A stretch of 64,000 nt of DNA from Tridacna crocea (lineage: Eukaryota > Mollusca > Bivalvia > Cardiida > Cardiidae): assembly GCA_943736015.1 (NCBI GenBank), contig OX031061.1, positions 53,636,192-53,700,191 on the forward strand, written 5' to 3'. Under the pieces are notes generated by a model that did not search any database, was not told the DNA's origin, and was given only the letters and a program-made list of their open reading frames with translations. This document shows, one piece after another, positions 23,476-34,120 of this stretch (its first letter is position 1; each line of letters starts with the position of its first letter). Position numbers and translations under genes: made by a program.

Positions 23476-23867
23476 CGGCTCAAATATATGGCACATGCTC
23501 TGCAGGTGACGAAATGACGATGATGGAAATGACCTTGCTTGCCATCGAGAGGTACAGATCTTGTAGAGACCATCGGATCATTTAGATCTTCATTGTCCTT
23601 TAACGTGCAATGCATGCTTTTCATAAACACAAAATTTCTAGGAGGAAATATGAAAATTGTCTAAAATATAGAGTAATGAAGTATCGACTGACGAAATAAT
23701 GGTTACCGTCGAGTGCAACTATCGATAATAAGAACACAGTAAGATATGTCGCTAATTGGTCTTGAAACTGCAATCGCTCCGACGATCCACTGGTGCGGTA
23801 TGGAAAAAAAAATCGAAGATCTGAGGCAAAAACGCAAAATAACTTCAATATGGTTTTCAACACATGG

Positions 23868-24110
23868 TAAGAGGCATTCGCACATTTGCCTAAAGTGTCG
23901 TCCACGGATCAGCCTGCATAGTCCGCGCAGGCTAATCCGAAACCAACCTTTCCGTTTTTATGTAATTTTCTGTTTTGCGCAAGTCCACAGTGGAACAAAA
24001 TCTAATTTAGTCGTAAAGTGTCCTCTCGGATTAGCCTGCGCGGACTGCGCAGGCTGATCTGAGACGACACTTTACGCAAATGTCCGAATGCCCCTTTGCG
24101 AGTGTTGCGG
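23868..24110. mobile_element. Family B MITE
   Basis: AGGCATTCGCACATTTGCC to GTCCGAATGCCCCTTTGCG, with two internal CAGCCTG/CAGGCT hairpins. Confidence 0.75.
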
Positions 24111-24137
24111 GCTATATATGAGTGGATGCAAGATATC

Positions 24138-24344
24138 AACCGTTATCCTGTTCAATAACTGAAATAAAATTTTCGTTTTGATAGTAAAACCCAAAATACT
24201 GCCATTTCAAAGAGATCATTTTGGGAATAATATCTCCTTATAGGACAGTGTAGATCCTAGATCAGACTGCACGGTCTGTGCTGTCTGATCTTGATCTACA
24301 CAGTCCTAAAAGGTCAGTGAGTCGCGCTTGGCAGTCTAAAGGTT
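24138..24344 (+). mobile_element. Family C element
   Basis: CGTTATCCTGTTCAATAACT to CTTGGCAGTCTAAAGGTTAA. Hairpin AGATCAGACTGCACGGTC / GTGCTGTCTGATCT. Confidence 0.7.
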
Positions 24345-24384
24345 AATGAATAATGTTATGTTATGAAGTACTTGATATATCTTA

Positions 24385-24590
24385 AAAGACGAGAAAGATA
24401 GAGGAGGAAAGAGAGCGGGGAAAAAGAGACAAGAACAGACAGACTCACGGACGGACAGACAGACAGAGATAGAAATATATAGAGAGAAACAGAGGGAGAG
24501 AGAAACACACAGAGAGAAAAAGAGACAGGAGGGCAAAGAAAGAAAGAAAGAACGAAAGAAAGAAAAGAAAGGGCAAAGAAGGGGTAGAAA
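24385..24590. repeat. Purine-rich low-complexity tract
   Basis: GAGA, GACAGACA and AAAGAAAG runs on the plus strand. The Ser/Phe/Leu-rich minus frames over it are composition artefacts. Confidence 0.8.
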
Positions 24591-25100
24591 CAGTGTAGAT
24601 CAATCAAATGTTGAACAGTTTTATGATAAAATTAACCCGGTTCTTTGAAAACGAGGCAGGTGATTGGTTCTGACTTTTTTTTCTCACGCTAGAATAGTTG
24701 CTAGAATTTCACCCTGGTAACCGGAGTCTCAATGTCTCTTTTCATAGGACAAATGTAATCATTCTCCGATTTCTTTTTGTCCCTTGTGTAAACTGTGTAG
24801 GCAGACACCTTTTTTTCAACTATCGATAATTCCTACCAGGGTTTACGGTATCTCTATTTTCTCGCAATTGTCTGCTAGATAGCTTTGGATTTGTCGATTT
24901 CTCCCTATTTTTATTAAGCTTTAAGCATTTAACAAACAAGATCATGTTTTAAAGGCTTTGGAAAATAGGGTTATAAAGCATGCGCAGAGTCTTTAAAAGT
25001 AGGCTGTTTGGCCGCACACTAAATATCTATAGATCAAGCTATAGATGTTGAAATTTTCCCGCAAAAGAAAATACCCATACGTGGTTCGATGAAACACTAG
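24591..25100. other. Intergenic stretch, nothing supported
   Basis: No exon or repeat family recognised. Confidence 0.3.
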
Positions 25101-25427
25101 ACTCTTACGAACGAAGTCCGTAACAAAGAAACAAATGCATAAATGCATGGGAGAGATAAAGGACCGGGCGGGAATCAAATCCCAGAACTCCCGGACAAAA
25201 GACCAATACTTTAACTACTGAGCCAAAGAGATATCTTCCTGACGTAGTAGTCAGGTATTGTATCTAAATCGGGACAAAGCCATGCAGGAAGGAGTGGTCT
25301 CCCGTAACATACCCCCTCTTAAAGTCATTATTTACTGATGACTCAAAGCCTTATTGGGCAGAAAGTCCATTTTTGGACAACAAATGGGATTAATGGCTCA
25401 CTGGGTAATCCCAGACGAGCTCCCATT
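25101..25427 (-). mobile_element. SINE1, first half of an interrupted dimer
   Basis: Minus strand: box A TTTGGCTCAGTAGTTAAAG and box B GGGATTTGATTCCCGC. Plus-strand order is CTTACGAACGAAGTCCGTAA, the tRNA-like part, GGAGTGGTCTCCCGTAAC, CTTAAAGTCATTATTTACTG and GACAACAAATGGGATTAATG, the same order as in the uninterrupted dimer at 55726-56288. Confidence 0.8.
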
Positions 25428-25430
25428 TTA

Positions 25431-26502
25431 TGCCTAGGTCACAAATAAAACGGGCGCCGGACGATTTCTTCCAACTTCGCCGATTCAAAGACTTGAAACA
25501 TCGTCCGGGCGCCGTACGATTTTAAGACATTTTGCTCTAGGAGTCACAAATGAAACGGGCATCGGACGGCAGTTTCTTTGGAAATGCCGTGCGTGCAGTT
25601 TTCAGTTCAGAAAGGCACCGGGCGGCAACCGTACGGTCATCGGGCGGCGACCGGACGGCGATCGGACGGACAACTTTCGGACTTTGTGCCGCCCTCTGGC
25701 TAGCTACAGAGGCGTGTCACATTGTCCAAGGATGACACGCCTCTGTAGGCACGTTTTGACCCACACAGTCCTCACTCTGCGGGGTTGCCCAGCACGCTCC
25801 TGATCGTAAACAGCAGCTGCTGCTATTACATTTATCTGCCATCGGCGAGCAGCTTGCAATCTCTCTTGATGAAAGAAAAGGTCACAGTCAACACATTTTG
25901 TGGCGGTATTAGTGCCATTTTCACTTCAGAACCGATCAACTATGATGAAGTAAGACATTAATGTACACTTTTATAATATTCTCATGTCGCCAAAGTATAT
26001 GTTTGCCGTCCGGTTGGCGTCCGGAAAGATTTAACAAAATCAATGCCGTACGGCGATCTGACGGTCACCGGACGGTGCCCGTACAAATATTCATAATCGG
26101 GCAGTACCCGTCCGGGCTCTGCCCGGAGCCTGGACGGAGGCAGTCCGGTCGCCGCCCGATGATCGTCCGGTCGCTGGACGATTTGGAGATATACGTTTTC
26201 ATAGAAATCGGCCGGGCGCCGTCCGATATCTGAAGGCATCTTCCGGTCACCGCACAGCGCCCGGACGGTGCCTGGACGATGAGTTAACGGGCTCTTCGAT
26301 GGCCAAAAAATCGTCCGGTCGCCGTCCAATTATTATTTTGTTTTAAAACTCGAATGGGCACCGGACGGGGTCTCAAAATTGAACTGCCGCCGTTCAAATT
26401 GAACTGCCACCGGACGGTCGTCGTGCGGTCCCCGGACGATTGCATCAAAATCTCCTGAAAACCTCGCCGTCCGGCGGCAGTTCTTTATTTGTGACTGTGG
26501 CA
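25431..26502. mobile_element. GC-rich foldback element built from CCGGACG repeats
   Basis: Terminal inverted repeats TGCCTAGGTCACAAATAAA (left) and TGCCACAGTCACAAATAAA (right, complemented), each followed by CCGGACG/CGGGCGCCGG subrepeats that fill both arms. The middle (about 25690-26010) is single-copy-like and contains a short palindrome of CAGAGGCGTGTCA. TTA direct repeats at 25428-25430 and 26503-26505. No transposase frame. A 3-bp TTA target fits PIF/Harbinger-type DNA transposons, but that assignment is inference. Confidence 0.75.
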
Positions 26503-26505
26503 TTA

Positions 26506-26708
26506 CTAACAAAGTCCGTAACAAAGAAACAAATGCATAAATGCATGGCAGAAATAAGGAACCGGGCGGGATTCGAACCCCAGACCTCCCGGACGAAAGG
26601 CCAATACCTTAACCACTGAGCCAAAGAGATATCCCCCTGACGCAATAGTCAAGTATTGTATTTAAATCGGGACAAAGCCAAGTAGGAAGGAGTGGTCTCC
26701 CGTAACAA
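26506..26708 (-). mobile_element. SINE1, second half of the interrupted dimer
   Basis: Minus strand box A TTGGCTCAGTGGTTAAGG and box B GGGGTTCGAATCCC. Continues the SINE order broken by the foldback element. Confidence 0.8.
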
Positions 26709-26994
26709 GACAATAAAATAACAGACACATTTTCTCCGAGATATTGCGTGATCAAAAAGCCACAGAAATACACGTAATTAGTATTCCATGCAGGTCTCTA
26801 ACGGGCCTAATTCTAGTTCAGTCAATAACGAACCCGCAGGTTAGTGTAAATGACATCAAACACAATCGTATACTATCCTATCTCTAAATTGACGACTAAT
26901 CTTCTTTTTGTATATTTGCATTTGATGTGGTTTTCAGGGTTTTTTTTTTCTTGTGTGTGTGTCAAGAGGTCCCATTTTTTCTTTCTGTTTATTT

Positions 26995-27115
26995 TTCATT
27001 CTAACATGACACACGAATGCGGCTTTATAAACACAGTGCAAGGAAAGCGTGGTAAAATCTGCGACAATTCATGCAGAGTGACTTCATTCTAGATCGAGTG
27101 ACGTCATTCAATGGG
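26995..27115. repeat. Family G fragment
   Basis: TCTAACATGACACACGAATG, GCAAGGAAAGCGTGGTAAAA and GAGTGACGTCATTCAATG. Confidence 0.65.
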
Positions 27116-27179
27116 TGTAGCTGAAGTGGAAAAAGGGGGGGGGGGGGTGTTCATGTATCCCATTATATGGTAATGCATT

Positions 27180-27330
27180 ATAGGCACCTACAGGCAAACC
27201 ATCACATGATAACTTTTGCTTATCGATTGAATCAGAAGGTAGACTGGTCCTTGGTCATGTAGAAAATTTACAAAAAGCAAAGATCTAGGACGCCCTGCAC
27301 GATCGATCCTTATGCATTAACCCTCCTTTT
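27180..27330. repeat. Family A fragment
   Basis: CCATCACATGATAACTTTTG, GATTGAATCAGAAGGTAGAC and CAAAAAGCAAAGATCTAGG, without the core hairpin. Confidence 0.4.
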
Positions 27331-27539
27331 CACATATCGTGAACCATATGTTTCCTCGCTGATTGATTTAATTTTACATCAATTTAGCCCAACCATGGCG
27401 ACAGCTCACATTTTTCATCAATTCCTTGTTTCGACAGTATAAAGCTGAGGTTCAGAAGGACATTCCCTAAAAGACCCCAAAGTTTTCCAGTCAGGCTGTA
27501 ACTTGGACCTCTAGGCGACGAATCCTGAACTTTACTTAT

Positions 27540-27870
27540 GGACGTTGTCTGCACATGTCGTGTTCTTCGAAAGTTCGACCTGTCTGCTATGGCACATCAC
27601 CCATCCCATATACTTGGGAAAAGTAGGGCCTACACCAAAGCTATTACCCAAATCTGTAGGGGCTGTTTTAATTAATGGCCGGTGGATAGGTTACATGCTA
27701 GCTGATCTTTGTGAATGAATCGCACCATGTACCATTTTATTATGTAAATTTATTTTATTTTTGAAATCATAGTAATGGTTGTCGTTCTGAAAAGTGGTCC
27801 GGTTCTGTACCCAGAATGCCTAAATTAAATAGATGTGTATTTGTCATTATTTCCCGCTAGATGGCATTCT
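27540..27870 (+). repeat. Family H repeat
   Basis: GTTGTCTGCACATGTCGTG to TATTTCCCGCTAGATGG. The end reads into the inverted copy that follows. Confidence 0.65.
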
Positions 27871-28405
27871 ACAGATACTCTTCTATCTAATTTGGGTATC
27901 TGGGTACAGAAGCGAGATGATTTTTCAAAACACAACCGTTACTTTGAATTTCCAACTAAAACAAGAGTTTACTCAATAAAACGCTATCTGGTGCGACTCA
28001 TTCAGCCATGATTAGCTTGAATGTAACCTGTGCACCCGTCATTTATTAAAACATTCCCAACAGGCTTGGGTAATGCACATGTACTCGGTGTACCGTGTTG
28101 ATCTATTTTTTGATACTGTATAGGTATACAAAGGTTTGCACTAATCGATCGTATTTCTTTCAAATGATTTTTGCCAGTAAAAATTATTATAGTTAGAGAA
28201 ATCTGGAGCTACAACAGGCCTGATTTCTCTTAAAATGTATTGATAATAGTGATTTTCTCCATTGCTACTTTATTAGAGGGTATTACTACAATCCCCCCCC
28301 CCAAAAAAAAAAAAACTGGGGGGGGGGGGGGGGGGGTGATGCGTCATATAAGACAGGTCGAATCTTCGAAGAATATGATAGGCGCAGACAACGGTGTTTT
28401 TGTAG
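27845..28405 (-). repeat. Family H repeat, inverted, tail-to-tail
   Basis: Begins ATTATTTCCCGCTAGATGGC and runs to GAATATGATAGGCGCAGACA. It includes an expanded C-run/A-run/G-run at 28297-28336, which is why a 65-71 codon frame appears there. Confidence 0.65.
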
Positions 28406-28719
28406 AATGCCATCTAGCGGGAGGTGATGTACTTTTGAGCCATGCAGGACCTTAACCAGCAAATAGAATACGGTAAAATACATTTACAGACAGTCCTATA
28501 AGATCCTAAGAATTGCCCCAACGCAGGGGAAAGCTGCCTATTTTGGAAATCACTTGCCATGTAATTTACCGTTGCTACTTGATTTATGGGATATTTGTTT
28601 TTTTCCAGCGACTATCGACTGGATAAGGAGCAAAAGCTGGTCGATTTTTCTCACATCCCGGGATAAAGAAAATCTTCGTGGATTCCACTAACCCTTGTAG
28701 CACCATAAGAGAAAACAAG

Positions 28720-28800
28720 ACCTCTTGCGGACGGTATAGATCAAGATCAGACTGCACGTTCCGTGCAGTTTGATCTTGATCTGTACCGTCCGATCGTTTA
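28720..28800. repeat. Family C hairpin
   Basis: CGGACGGTATAGATCAAGAT and complement around CACGTTCCGTG. Confidence 0.65.
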
Positions 28801-28893
28801 GTCAAGCATACAACATAAAAACTTTTTTAGTTTAAGTGGATTTAATTTTTAACCATTGAAAGAGGTCAAGTGTACATATTTGGCGCGAAAAGA

Positions 28894-29124
28894 GTTAACT
28901 CTTTAACAAACGACAAAATCTTGGAGTCGACGAAATTGAAAGCATTTGCAGACGACAACTTAGAAATGACTACAATGATGATTCCTGTCTTTGATAGGGT
29001 AGAAACATTGTAGTAAAAGGAGAAAATGCTGGTTACCAGCATTTTCTCCTTTTCCAACAATGTTTTCAAAAAGCCTTCTCTGTAAGGGTCGTTAAAACTT
29101 TGGTATTGTGCTGTACACAGTTAA
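28894..29124. mobile_element. TTAA MITE, subfamily D
   Basis: TTAACTCTTTAACAAACGAC to TTGTGCTGTACACAGTTAA. Intact hairpin at 29015-29064 around CTGGTTACCAG. Confidence 0.8.
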
Positions 29125-29227
29125 TGGGCTTTAGAAGGTATCCCGCGCTGTTTTTTTTTTCCCAATAATTGTCCTTATTCGTCTATGCTTTATCCTTTTG
29201 GCGCCGAGAAAATATCCTTGCTTTCAT

Positions 29228-29325
29228 TATCTTCCGCTAGGTGGCATTTTTTTCAAATACAGACCTGTCTGATTTGGGCATTCTGGGTACGGAACCATAC
29301 TTCTTTCAAAACGACAACCGTTACT
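29228..29325 (-). repeat. Family H fragment
   Basis: TTATCTTCCGCTAGGTGGCA, TTTGGGCATTCTGGGTACGG, AAAACGACAACCGTTACTT. Confidence 0.6.
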
Positions 29326-29429
29326 TCGATGATTTACTTTATTATTTTACAAAATGGATTTTTTTTTATGAATCCATAATCATATGTGGACTTACGTGGT
29401 ATGATGCATCACGTAGATGCCCCCATTTG

Positions 29430-29900
29430 GCATAACATGGTTTTATTAGTTGTACGGTCAGGTGGCAGGGGACTTGGAAACTTGTTCACGGCTGTGGTGA
29501 ATCATGTCGCCCCGAGACGAAAGCGAGGCGAGGTGGCGACATGATTCACCACAGCCGTGAACAAGTATTCAAGTCCCCTGCCACCTGACCGTACAACGAA
29601 TTTATTATACTGCAAAGTTTTACCATTTTAATGTTTGTTAAGCCAATTTCACCTGTTTCTTGGTTTAAAAAATTGACTACGCTGGCGAAGTAGAATTTCC
29701 CTTCATAGTGCCCCAATTCAATGAAAACTGACGTCACTGGGAACTGACGTCACTGAAACCTTGGTAATACGTAATGAAACCTGCAGGTTGGCGCATAATC
29801 TTGATGTAAATCTCGGTCGACGCCGTCATTTTTTGGTGTTGGGTTGATAGTGTAGTCATGTCTACGGGGCACCCGAAAGGGAAACTGCTTTTACGTTGGT
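29430..29900 (+). mobile_element. Family J foldback element
   Basis: A near-perfect hairpin at about 29439-29600 (arms of about 70 bp starting TTGTACGGTCAGGTGGCAGG, loop near GCCCCGAGACGAAAGCG), then single-copy sequence with AAAGTTTTACCATTTTAATG, two TGACGTCA sites, GAAACCTTGGTAATACG and ACCCGAAAGGGAAACTGC. Confidence 0.7.
29729..29752. promoter_or_regulatory. Paired CRE-type sites in family J
   Basis: TGACGTCA at 29729-29736 and 29745-29752. Matches the pair at 11720-11748. Confidence 0.3.
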
Positions 29901-29994
29901 TTTTACCAGTGTACATGATATATATATGTTCAGGGCATATTATCCAAACAGATTACGATAAATTTCTTTGCAGTATAATAGATATATTTATATA

Positions 29995-30160
29995 AGCCAT
30001 GCTCTCGCTTAATGCATCTCCGTGATGCATGATACCAGCCCGAGGCAACACATAACTATGGATTCGTAACAGCTACTTTTTAAGCGTCAGACTTAATTGT
30101 GTTGTAGAATGGGACTTGACCGTACAGAAAACTGACCAATAGCGAAAAGTTTCGGCCCAG
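29995..30160. repeat. Family A fragment
   Basis: CATGCTCTCGCTTAATGCAT, CCGTGATGCATGATACC, GACCGTACAGAAAACTGACC, GCGAAAAGTTTCGGCCCAGG; truncated in the hairpin. Confidence 0.6.
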
Positions 30161-30179
30161 GCGAGGTGCTCCCAATGTT

Positions 30180-30397
30180 AACCCATTTTCTTCGAAATGA
30201 CTGAAGTTAAATTTTCAATTCGATAGTGAAAAAAAACTACAAATTTTGCTTTTTCAAAGTCGCGTTTAGGGAAATAATATCTCTTTATCGGACAGTGTAG
30301 ATCCAAGATCAGACTGCACGTTCTTTGTAGTCTGATCTCTTGATCAACACTGTCCTCAAAAGGTCAGTAAGTCGCGCTTAGCAGCCTGAGGGTTAGA
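30180..30397 (+). mobile_element. Family C element
   Basis: TTAACCCATTTTCTTCG to TTAGCAGCCTGAGGGTTA. The hairpin is around CACGTTCTTTG. Confidence 0.7.
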
Positions 30398-31480
30398 TAT
30401 GTTCAAGCAATTTAACCAAGGTACTTCACATATAAATCATTTTCCTGACATGCCCTGTCATACATGTGTTCACGAAGAAAACAACTTCTCAAGATACTGC
30501 TAGAAAATAAACAATTGCCAAATGCATATAAGAATTGCTTGAATTCCCAAAATGTTCTTATATGAACTATTGCCAAGAAATTGGCAATAAAAGAAATTTC
30601 TCAAATTCCAAAAATGTTCCCATAAAGCACAAGAAAAACAATTTTCTTTTCCTCTTTTAGGCCTGTATATGAAATTCTACCATACCTATATAAATTTCAG
30701 ATATCGGTAAAACCGGGGCTTCTATATCGATCACACTGCCACGAAGGGCAATAAGACATGAGAAAAATTGTTATTCAAATAGACCCAGAGTCACGCAATA
30801 TAACCCAGGCATCTCACATATAAATCAATTTTCAAGCATGTCCCTCTCATATATACAGACGTCATTTTTGCTCCATGACGAAAATAGCTTCTAAAAATAT
30901 TGAGGGAAAATGCACAACTTTCTCCTACATACAAGGAACTGCTAATTTAACTAGAATCTTGCCATACAGTTCTAGAAAAAGAATTTGTCTTTCCTTATTT
31001 TAGAAGCTCTATACAATAACCAGTCATTCCTGTATAATTCTATCTTGCTTGCTACACGCGAAAAGGAGCATTCGGGCATTTGCGTAAAATGTCGTCTCGG
31101 ATCAGCCTGCGCAATCCGCGCAGGCTAACCCGAGACGGCACTCTACGTCTACATCAAAAATTGTCCCACCGTAGACTTTGGAAAAACAGAAAATTACAGA
31201 AAAACGAAAAGTGTCGTGTCGGATTAGTCTGCTCGGGATGCACAGATCCGTGACGACACTTTACGTACATATCCGAACGCTCTTTCTAGTGTGGTATAGG
31301 CCATTATTCTATCAATAAGAGTGTGGGTATCTATATCGATCATACAGCGAGGGCAATAACAGACATGGGAAGAATTATTATTTAAATAGGTCCCTAGTCA
31401 CGCAATATAACCCCAGCACTTCATATGTACGTATAAATCAATTTCCTAACATACCGTTCGCTTGAACCATAGGCATCTGA
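30398..31480. repeat. Degenerate long tandem repeat, unit about 400 bp
   Basis: Segments with CAC(A/T)TATAAATCA(T/A)TTTCC, TCTATATCGATCA(C/T)AC and AGTCACGCAATATAACCC recur near 30430, 30720-30825 and 31330-31445. The second interval is longer because a family B element is inserted. Confidence 0.6.
31055..31295. mobile_element. Family B MITE inside the 400-bp repeat
   Basis: CTACACGCGAAAAGGAGCAT to CCGAACGCTCTTTCTAGTG. Two internal hairpins; the second has decayed (GTCTGCTCGGGATGCACAGA). Confidence 0.7.
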
Positions 31481-32129
31481 AAGTTCATTTGCCAATCAAG
31501 GGATAACTAAATTTTCATGATCGGACACCGTTACTATAAATAAAACATCGGGAATTTCCTTTGTATCCTTTATATAGTAAGATTTTTTTACGATACAAAG
31601 GGAGTCGCCAATGTGCTATTTATAGAAAAAAATGTTAAATGAAATTTGAATATACATTTCCCTGATATACAAACAACGCACCAATATGCTTTAAGTGTTC
31701 GGTGATCGACCAAGGACAATTTTAGTTTTCCGTGGTATTCCACTAGAGTTTCAAAGGCCTCTCCTTGAACCATGTATTGAACCACAAATAAGCTTTTCTG
31801 TCTTAAGATGAGACCGAAAAAAATCATTTCAGTTTGTTCGTAGCTTTATGTATGTGTGTGTGGTTTTTTTTTTCCAGATAAGAAAGTAGGCTTCGTGCAG
31901 CCTGAAATTGATTTTCTGTAAGTTCTCTCCAATCTTTATGGCATTGCATTAGGAATCCAACGATTGAAATAGTGAATAGATCAAAAGTTGCCGTCTTAGA
32001 TGGATTAGCCTTATAGGACAAGGCGGAAGAATTTATCGGGTCAGCCGAAGGCGAGCTGGATAAATTTCGGAGCTGAAGTCGATAGAGTTAACGTATCCAA
32101 GACACCAATAATCTATTCTATTTGAGCCA
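31481..32129. other. Intergenic stretch, nothing supported
   Basis: Minus frames at 31588-31827 and 31824-32021 (79 and 65 codons) lack domains. No repeat family recognised. Confidence 0.3.
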
Positions 32130-32395
32130 CGATCTGTAAAAAAGGAGTCTTCATGCATCTGCGAAAAGTATCGACCCAGGTCAGCCTGCGCAGACTGCGC
32201 AGACTGACCTGGGCCGAAATCTTTTCGCTATTGGTCAATTTTCTGTATTTCTAAGGACCAGTGTATCTAATGATTAAGTTGGTGGTTAAAAAATGTGGCT
32301 AATCTGGATTTATAATTGTTAAATGGCTTGCTTTGTATCGTGCACCGCTGAGATGCATTTAGCCCCCTTTTTGTCGCAGCATAGCTCGTTCATTT
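32130..32395 (+). repeat. Family A element
   Basis: AAAAGGAGTCTTCATGCATC, core CAGCCTGCGCAGACTGCG, then AAATGGCTTGCTTTGTATCG and ATGCATTTAGCCCCC. Most complete plus-orientation copy. Confidence 0.75.
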
Positions 32396-32439
32396 TCGTG
32401 TCCAAGTGTTCGTATATATCCGGTATCCAGTATCTGCAA

Positions 32440-32620
32440 CTCGACAAAATTGTTGACCCCTCAAAATCGAAAGTGTCTGCAGCCAACGTTATAAACTTGG
32501 CACTACACGATAGAATTTTTCTTTTCTTGGAAGGGTAGAAAACTTTGCGGGAAAAGGTTGTCAGCATTTTTTTTCTTTTTCCCAAAATGTTTTCAAGAGC
32601 CAGTGTACTGCAGACAAATG
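32440..32620. mobile_element. Decayed TTAA MITE, subfamily D
   Basis: CTCGACAAAATTGTTGACCC, GAAAGTGTCTGCAGCC, AACTTTGCGGGAAAAGGTTG, CAAAATGTTTTCAAGAG; the hairpin apex is partly lost. Confidence 0.55.
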
Positions 32621-32624
32621 ACCC

Positions 32625-32818
32625 TCCCCTACAAAATGACCCGTGGGTCATTTCCCTACGTTAATGAATGACCCGAGTCATTGTTCTACGTAGAGAAATA
32701 ACCCCAGGGTCAATATTCTACGTAGCAAAATGACCCCAGGGATTATTTCTCTACGTAGAATAATGACCCAGGTAATTTCTACGATGGGTCATTTTGTAGG
32801 GGAGGGTCATTTCTCTGG
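32625..32818. mobile_element. Foldback element with nested TACGTAGA repeats
   Basis: Terminal inverted repeat AAATGACCCTCCCCTACAAA and complement. The inside alternates AATGACCC and TTCTACGTAGAGAAATA palindromic units in both orientations. About 195 bp. Confidence 0.65.
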
Positions 32819-32884
32819 GTCGTTAAGACACAGGGACCGTTTAGTAAAGAGTAGAAAGGTCGTACCTGATCAAACTTATAATTG

Positions 32885-33130
32885 GTCTGCGACACCGGCG
32901 AAAAAGGAGCATTCGGACATTTCCGTAAAGTGTCGTCTAGGATCAGCCTAACAAATCCAAGACCACACTTTCCGTTTCTATGTCATTTTCTGTTTTGCAG
33001 AAGTCTACTATATGACAAAAATCTAATGTTGTCGTAAAATGTCGTCTCGGATTAGCCTGCGCGGACTGCGCAGGCTGATCCGAGACGACATTTTAAGCAA
33101 ATATGCGAATGCTCAGTTTCGCCTGTTACA
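32885..33130. mobile_element. Family B MITE
   Basis: CACCGGCGAAAAAGGAGCAT to GAATGCTCAGTTTCGCCTG. The first hairpin is lost (GGATCAGCCTAACAAATCC), the second is perfect. Confidence 0.75.
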
Positions 33131-33139
33131 AGCAATATT

Positions 33140-33370
33140 ATTATACTGCTGGTTGAACTTTTATCCTCGGCTAAATAACTTTATAACAAGAAATTTTGTG
33201 GCGAATGGTAAAACCCCAACTTATGCTATTTCCAAGGTAGTTTTGGAAAATAAAATATCTCGTTATCAGACAGTGTAGATCCAAGATCAGACTGCACGTT
33301 CTGTGCAGTCTGATCTTCATTTACACTGTCCGCAAATGGTCAGTAAATCGCACTTAGCAGTAAAAGGGTT
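33140..33370 (+). mobile_element. Family C element
   Basis: GAACTTTTATCCTCGGCTAA to TTAGCAGTAAAAGGGTTTA; hairpin CAGACTGCACGTTCTGTGCAG. Confidence 0.7.
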
Positions 33371-33891
33371 TATAGTTTTATTGGAGAGGTCATCAGACCT
33401 CTCCAATAGTAGTGAGTTTAAAACGCAGACTGCCACAGAATTTGCTGTCTGAATCCATTTTTCTTGTGAAATTGTTCTTATATGCATTCTGTTTCGTCAT
33501 GGTTTGTAAATAAAGCGAAATTGAAAAAAAAAAAAAACAGAAATAGGAAATGGACGGTGGATTATTTTTGTATGAAAAATTGCAGAAAAGACTCGTTATA
33601 TTAATTGGCATGGCTGCAAATGACCTCTCAAATATTTGTACCGTTTTTTCATTAGGGAAATAAATTTAAGCAGAGGAAAAAAAATAAGAATTTTGCTAAA
33701 AAAGACCGCTGGATAAGATCATGCGACTTGTAAATGCGAGAACAAGGTCAAATGATCGTCATGTGAAGCATAAGAGGTTTCCATACGGTGGCTTTTTTAC
33801 TTGTTTGTCTACATGTACCAATATACAGATCGAATTTAAAAGCCAATAAGCTATTGAAAAAATTGATGTTGACCTCTCCTGGCTTCTTTTG
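33371..33891. other. Intergenic stretch, nothing supported
   Basis: Contains a short palindrome GGAGAGGTC / GACCTCTCC at 33384-33405. No gene. Confidence 0.35.
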
Positions 33892-34120
33892 TTAACCCTT
33901 TCCCAAACAATCCCTGGTTTTCACGGGTCAGGAATAGAAGCCTTTCGAAAACATTGTGGGAAAAGGAGAAAATGCTGGTAGCCAGCATTTTCTCCTTTTC
34001 CCACAATATTTTCTACCCTATCATATAGAAAAATAATCTTTTTAGCAACTGTTAATTTGTCATCTGCAAAATGCTTCCAATTTATTCTGGTCCAAAATTT
34101 GTCGTTTGGGAAAGGGTTAA
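33892..34120. mobile_element. TTAA MITE, subfamily D, abutting the LINE
   Basis: TTAACCCTTTCCCAAAC to GTTTGGGAAAGGGTTAA; near-perfect hairpin at 33950-34012. Its right end supplies the first 17 codons of the LINE open frame. Confidence 0.85.

Noticed and set aside
24336-24607. Ser/Phe/Leu-rich minus frames resembling membrane proteins
   Set aside because: They are caused by a GAGA/AAAG purine tract read on the other strand.
25160-25240. tRNA-like boxes (box A and box B) at SINE1 loci, also at 26560, 45180, 52960 and 55790
   Set aside because: They are heads of dispersed SINE copies: the acceptor stem does not pair, several copies lack one box, and each is followed by a conserved non-tRNA body.
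25961-26329. Arg/Pro-rich frames (90 and 115 codons) on both strands
   Set aside because: Translations of the CCGGACG subrepeats of the foldback element.
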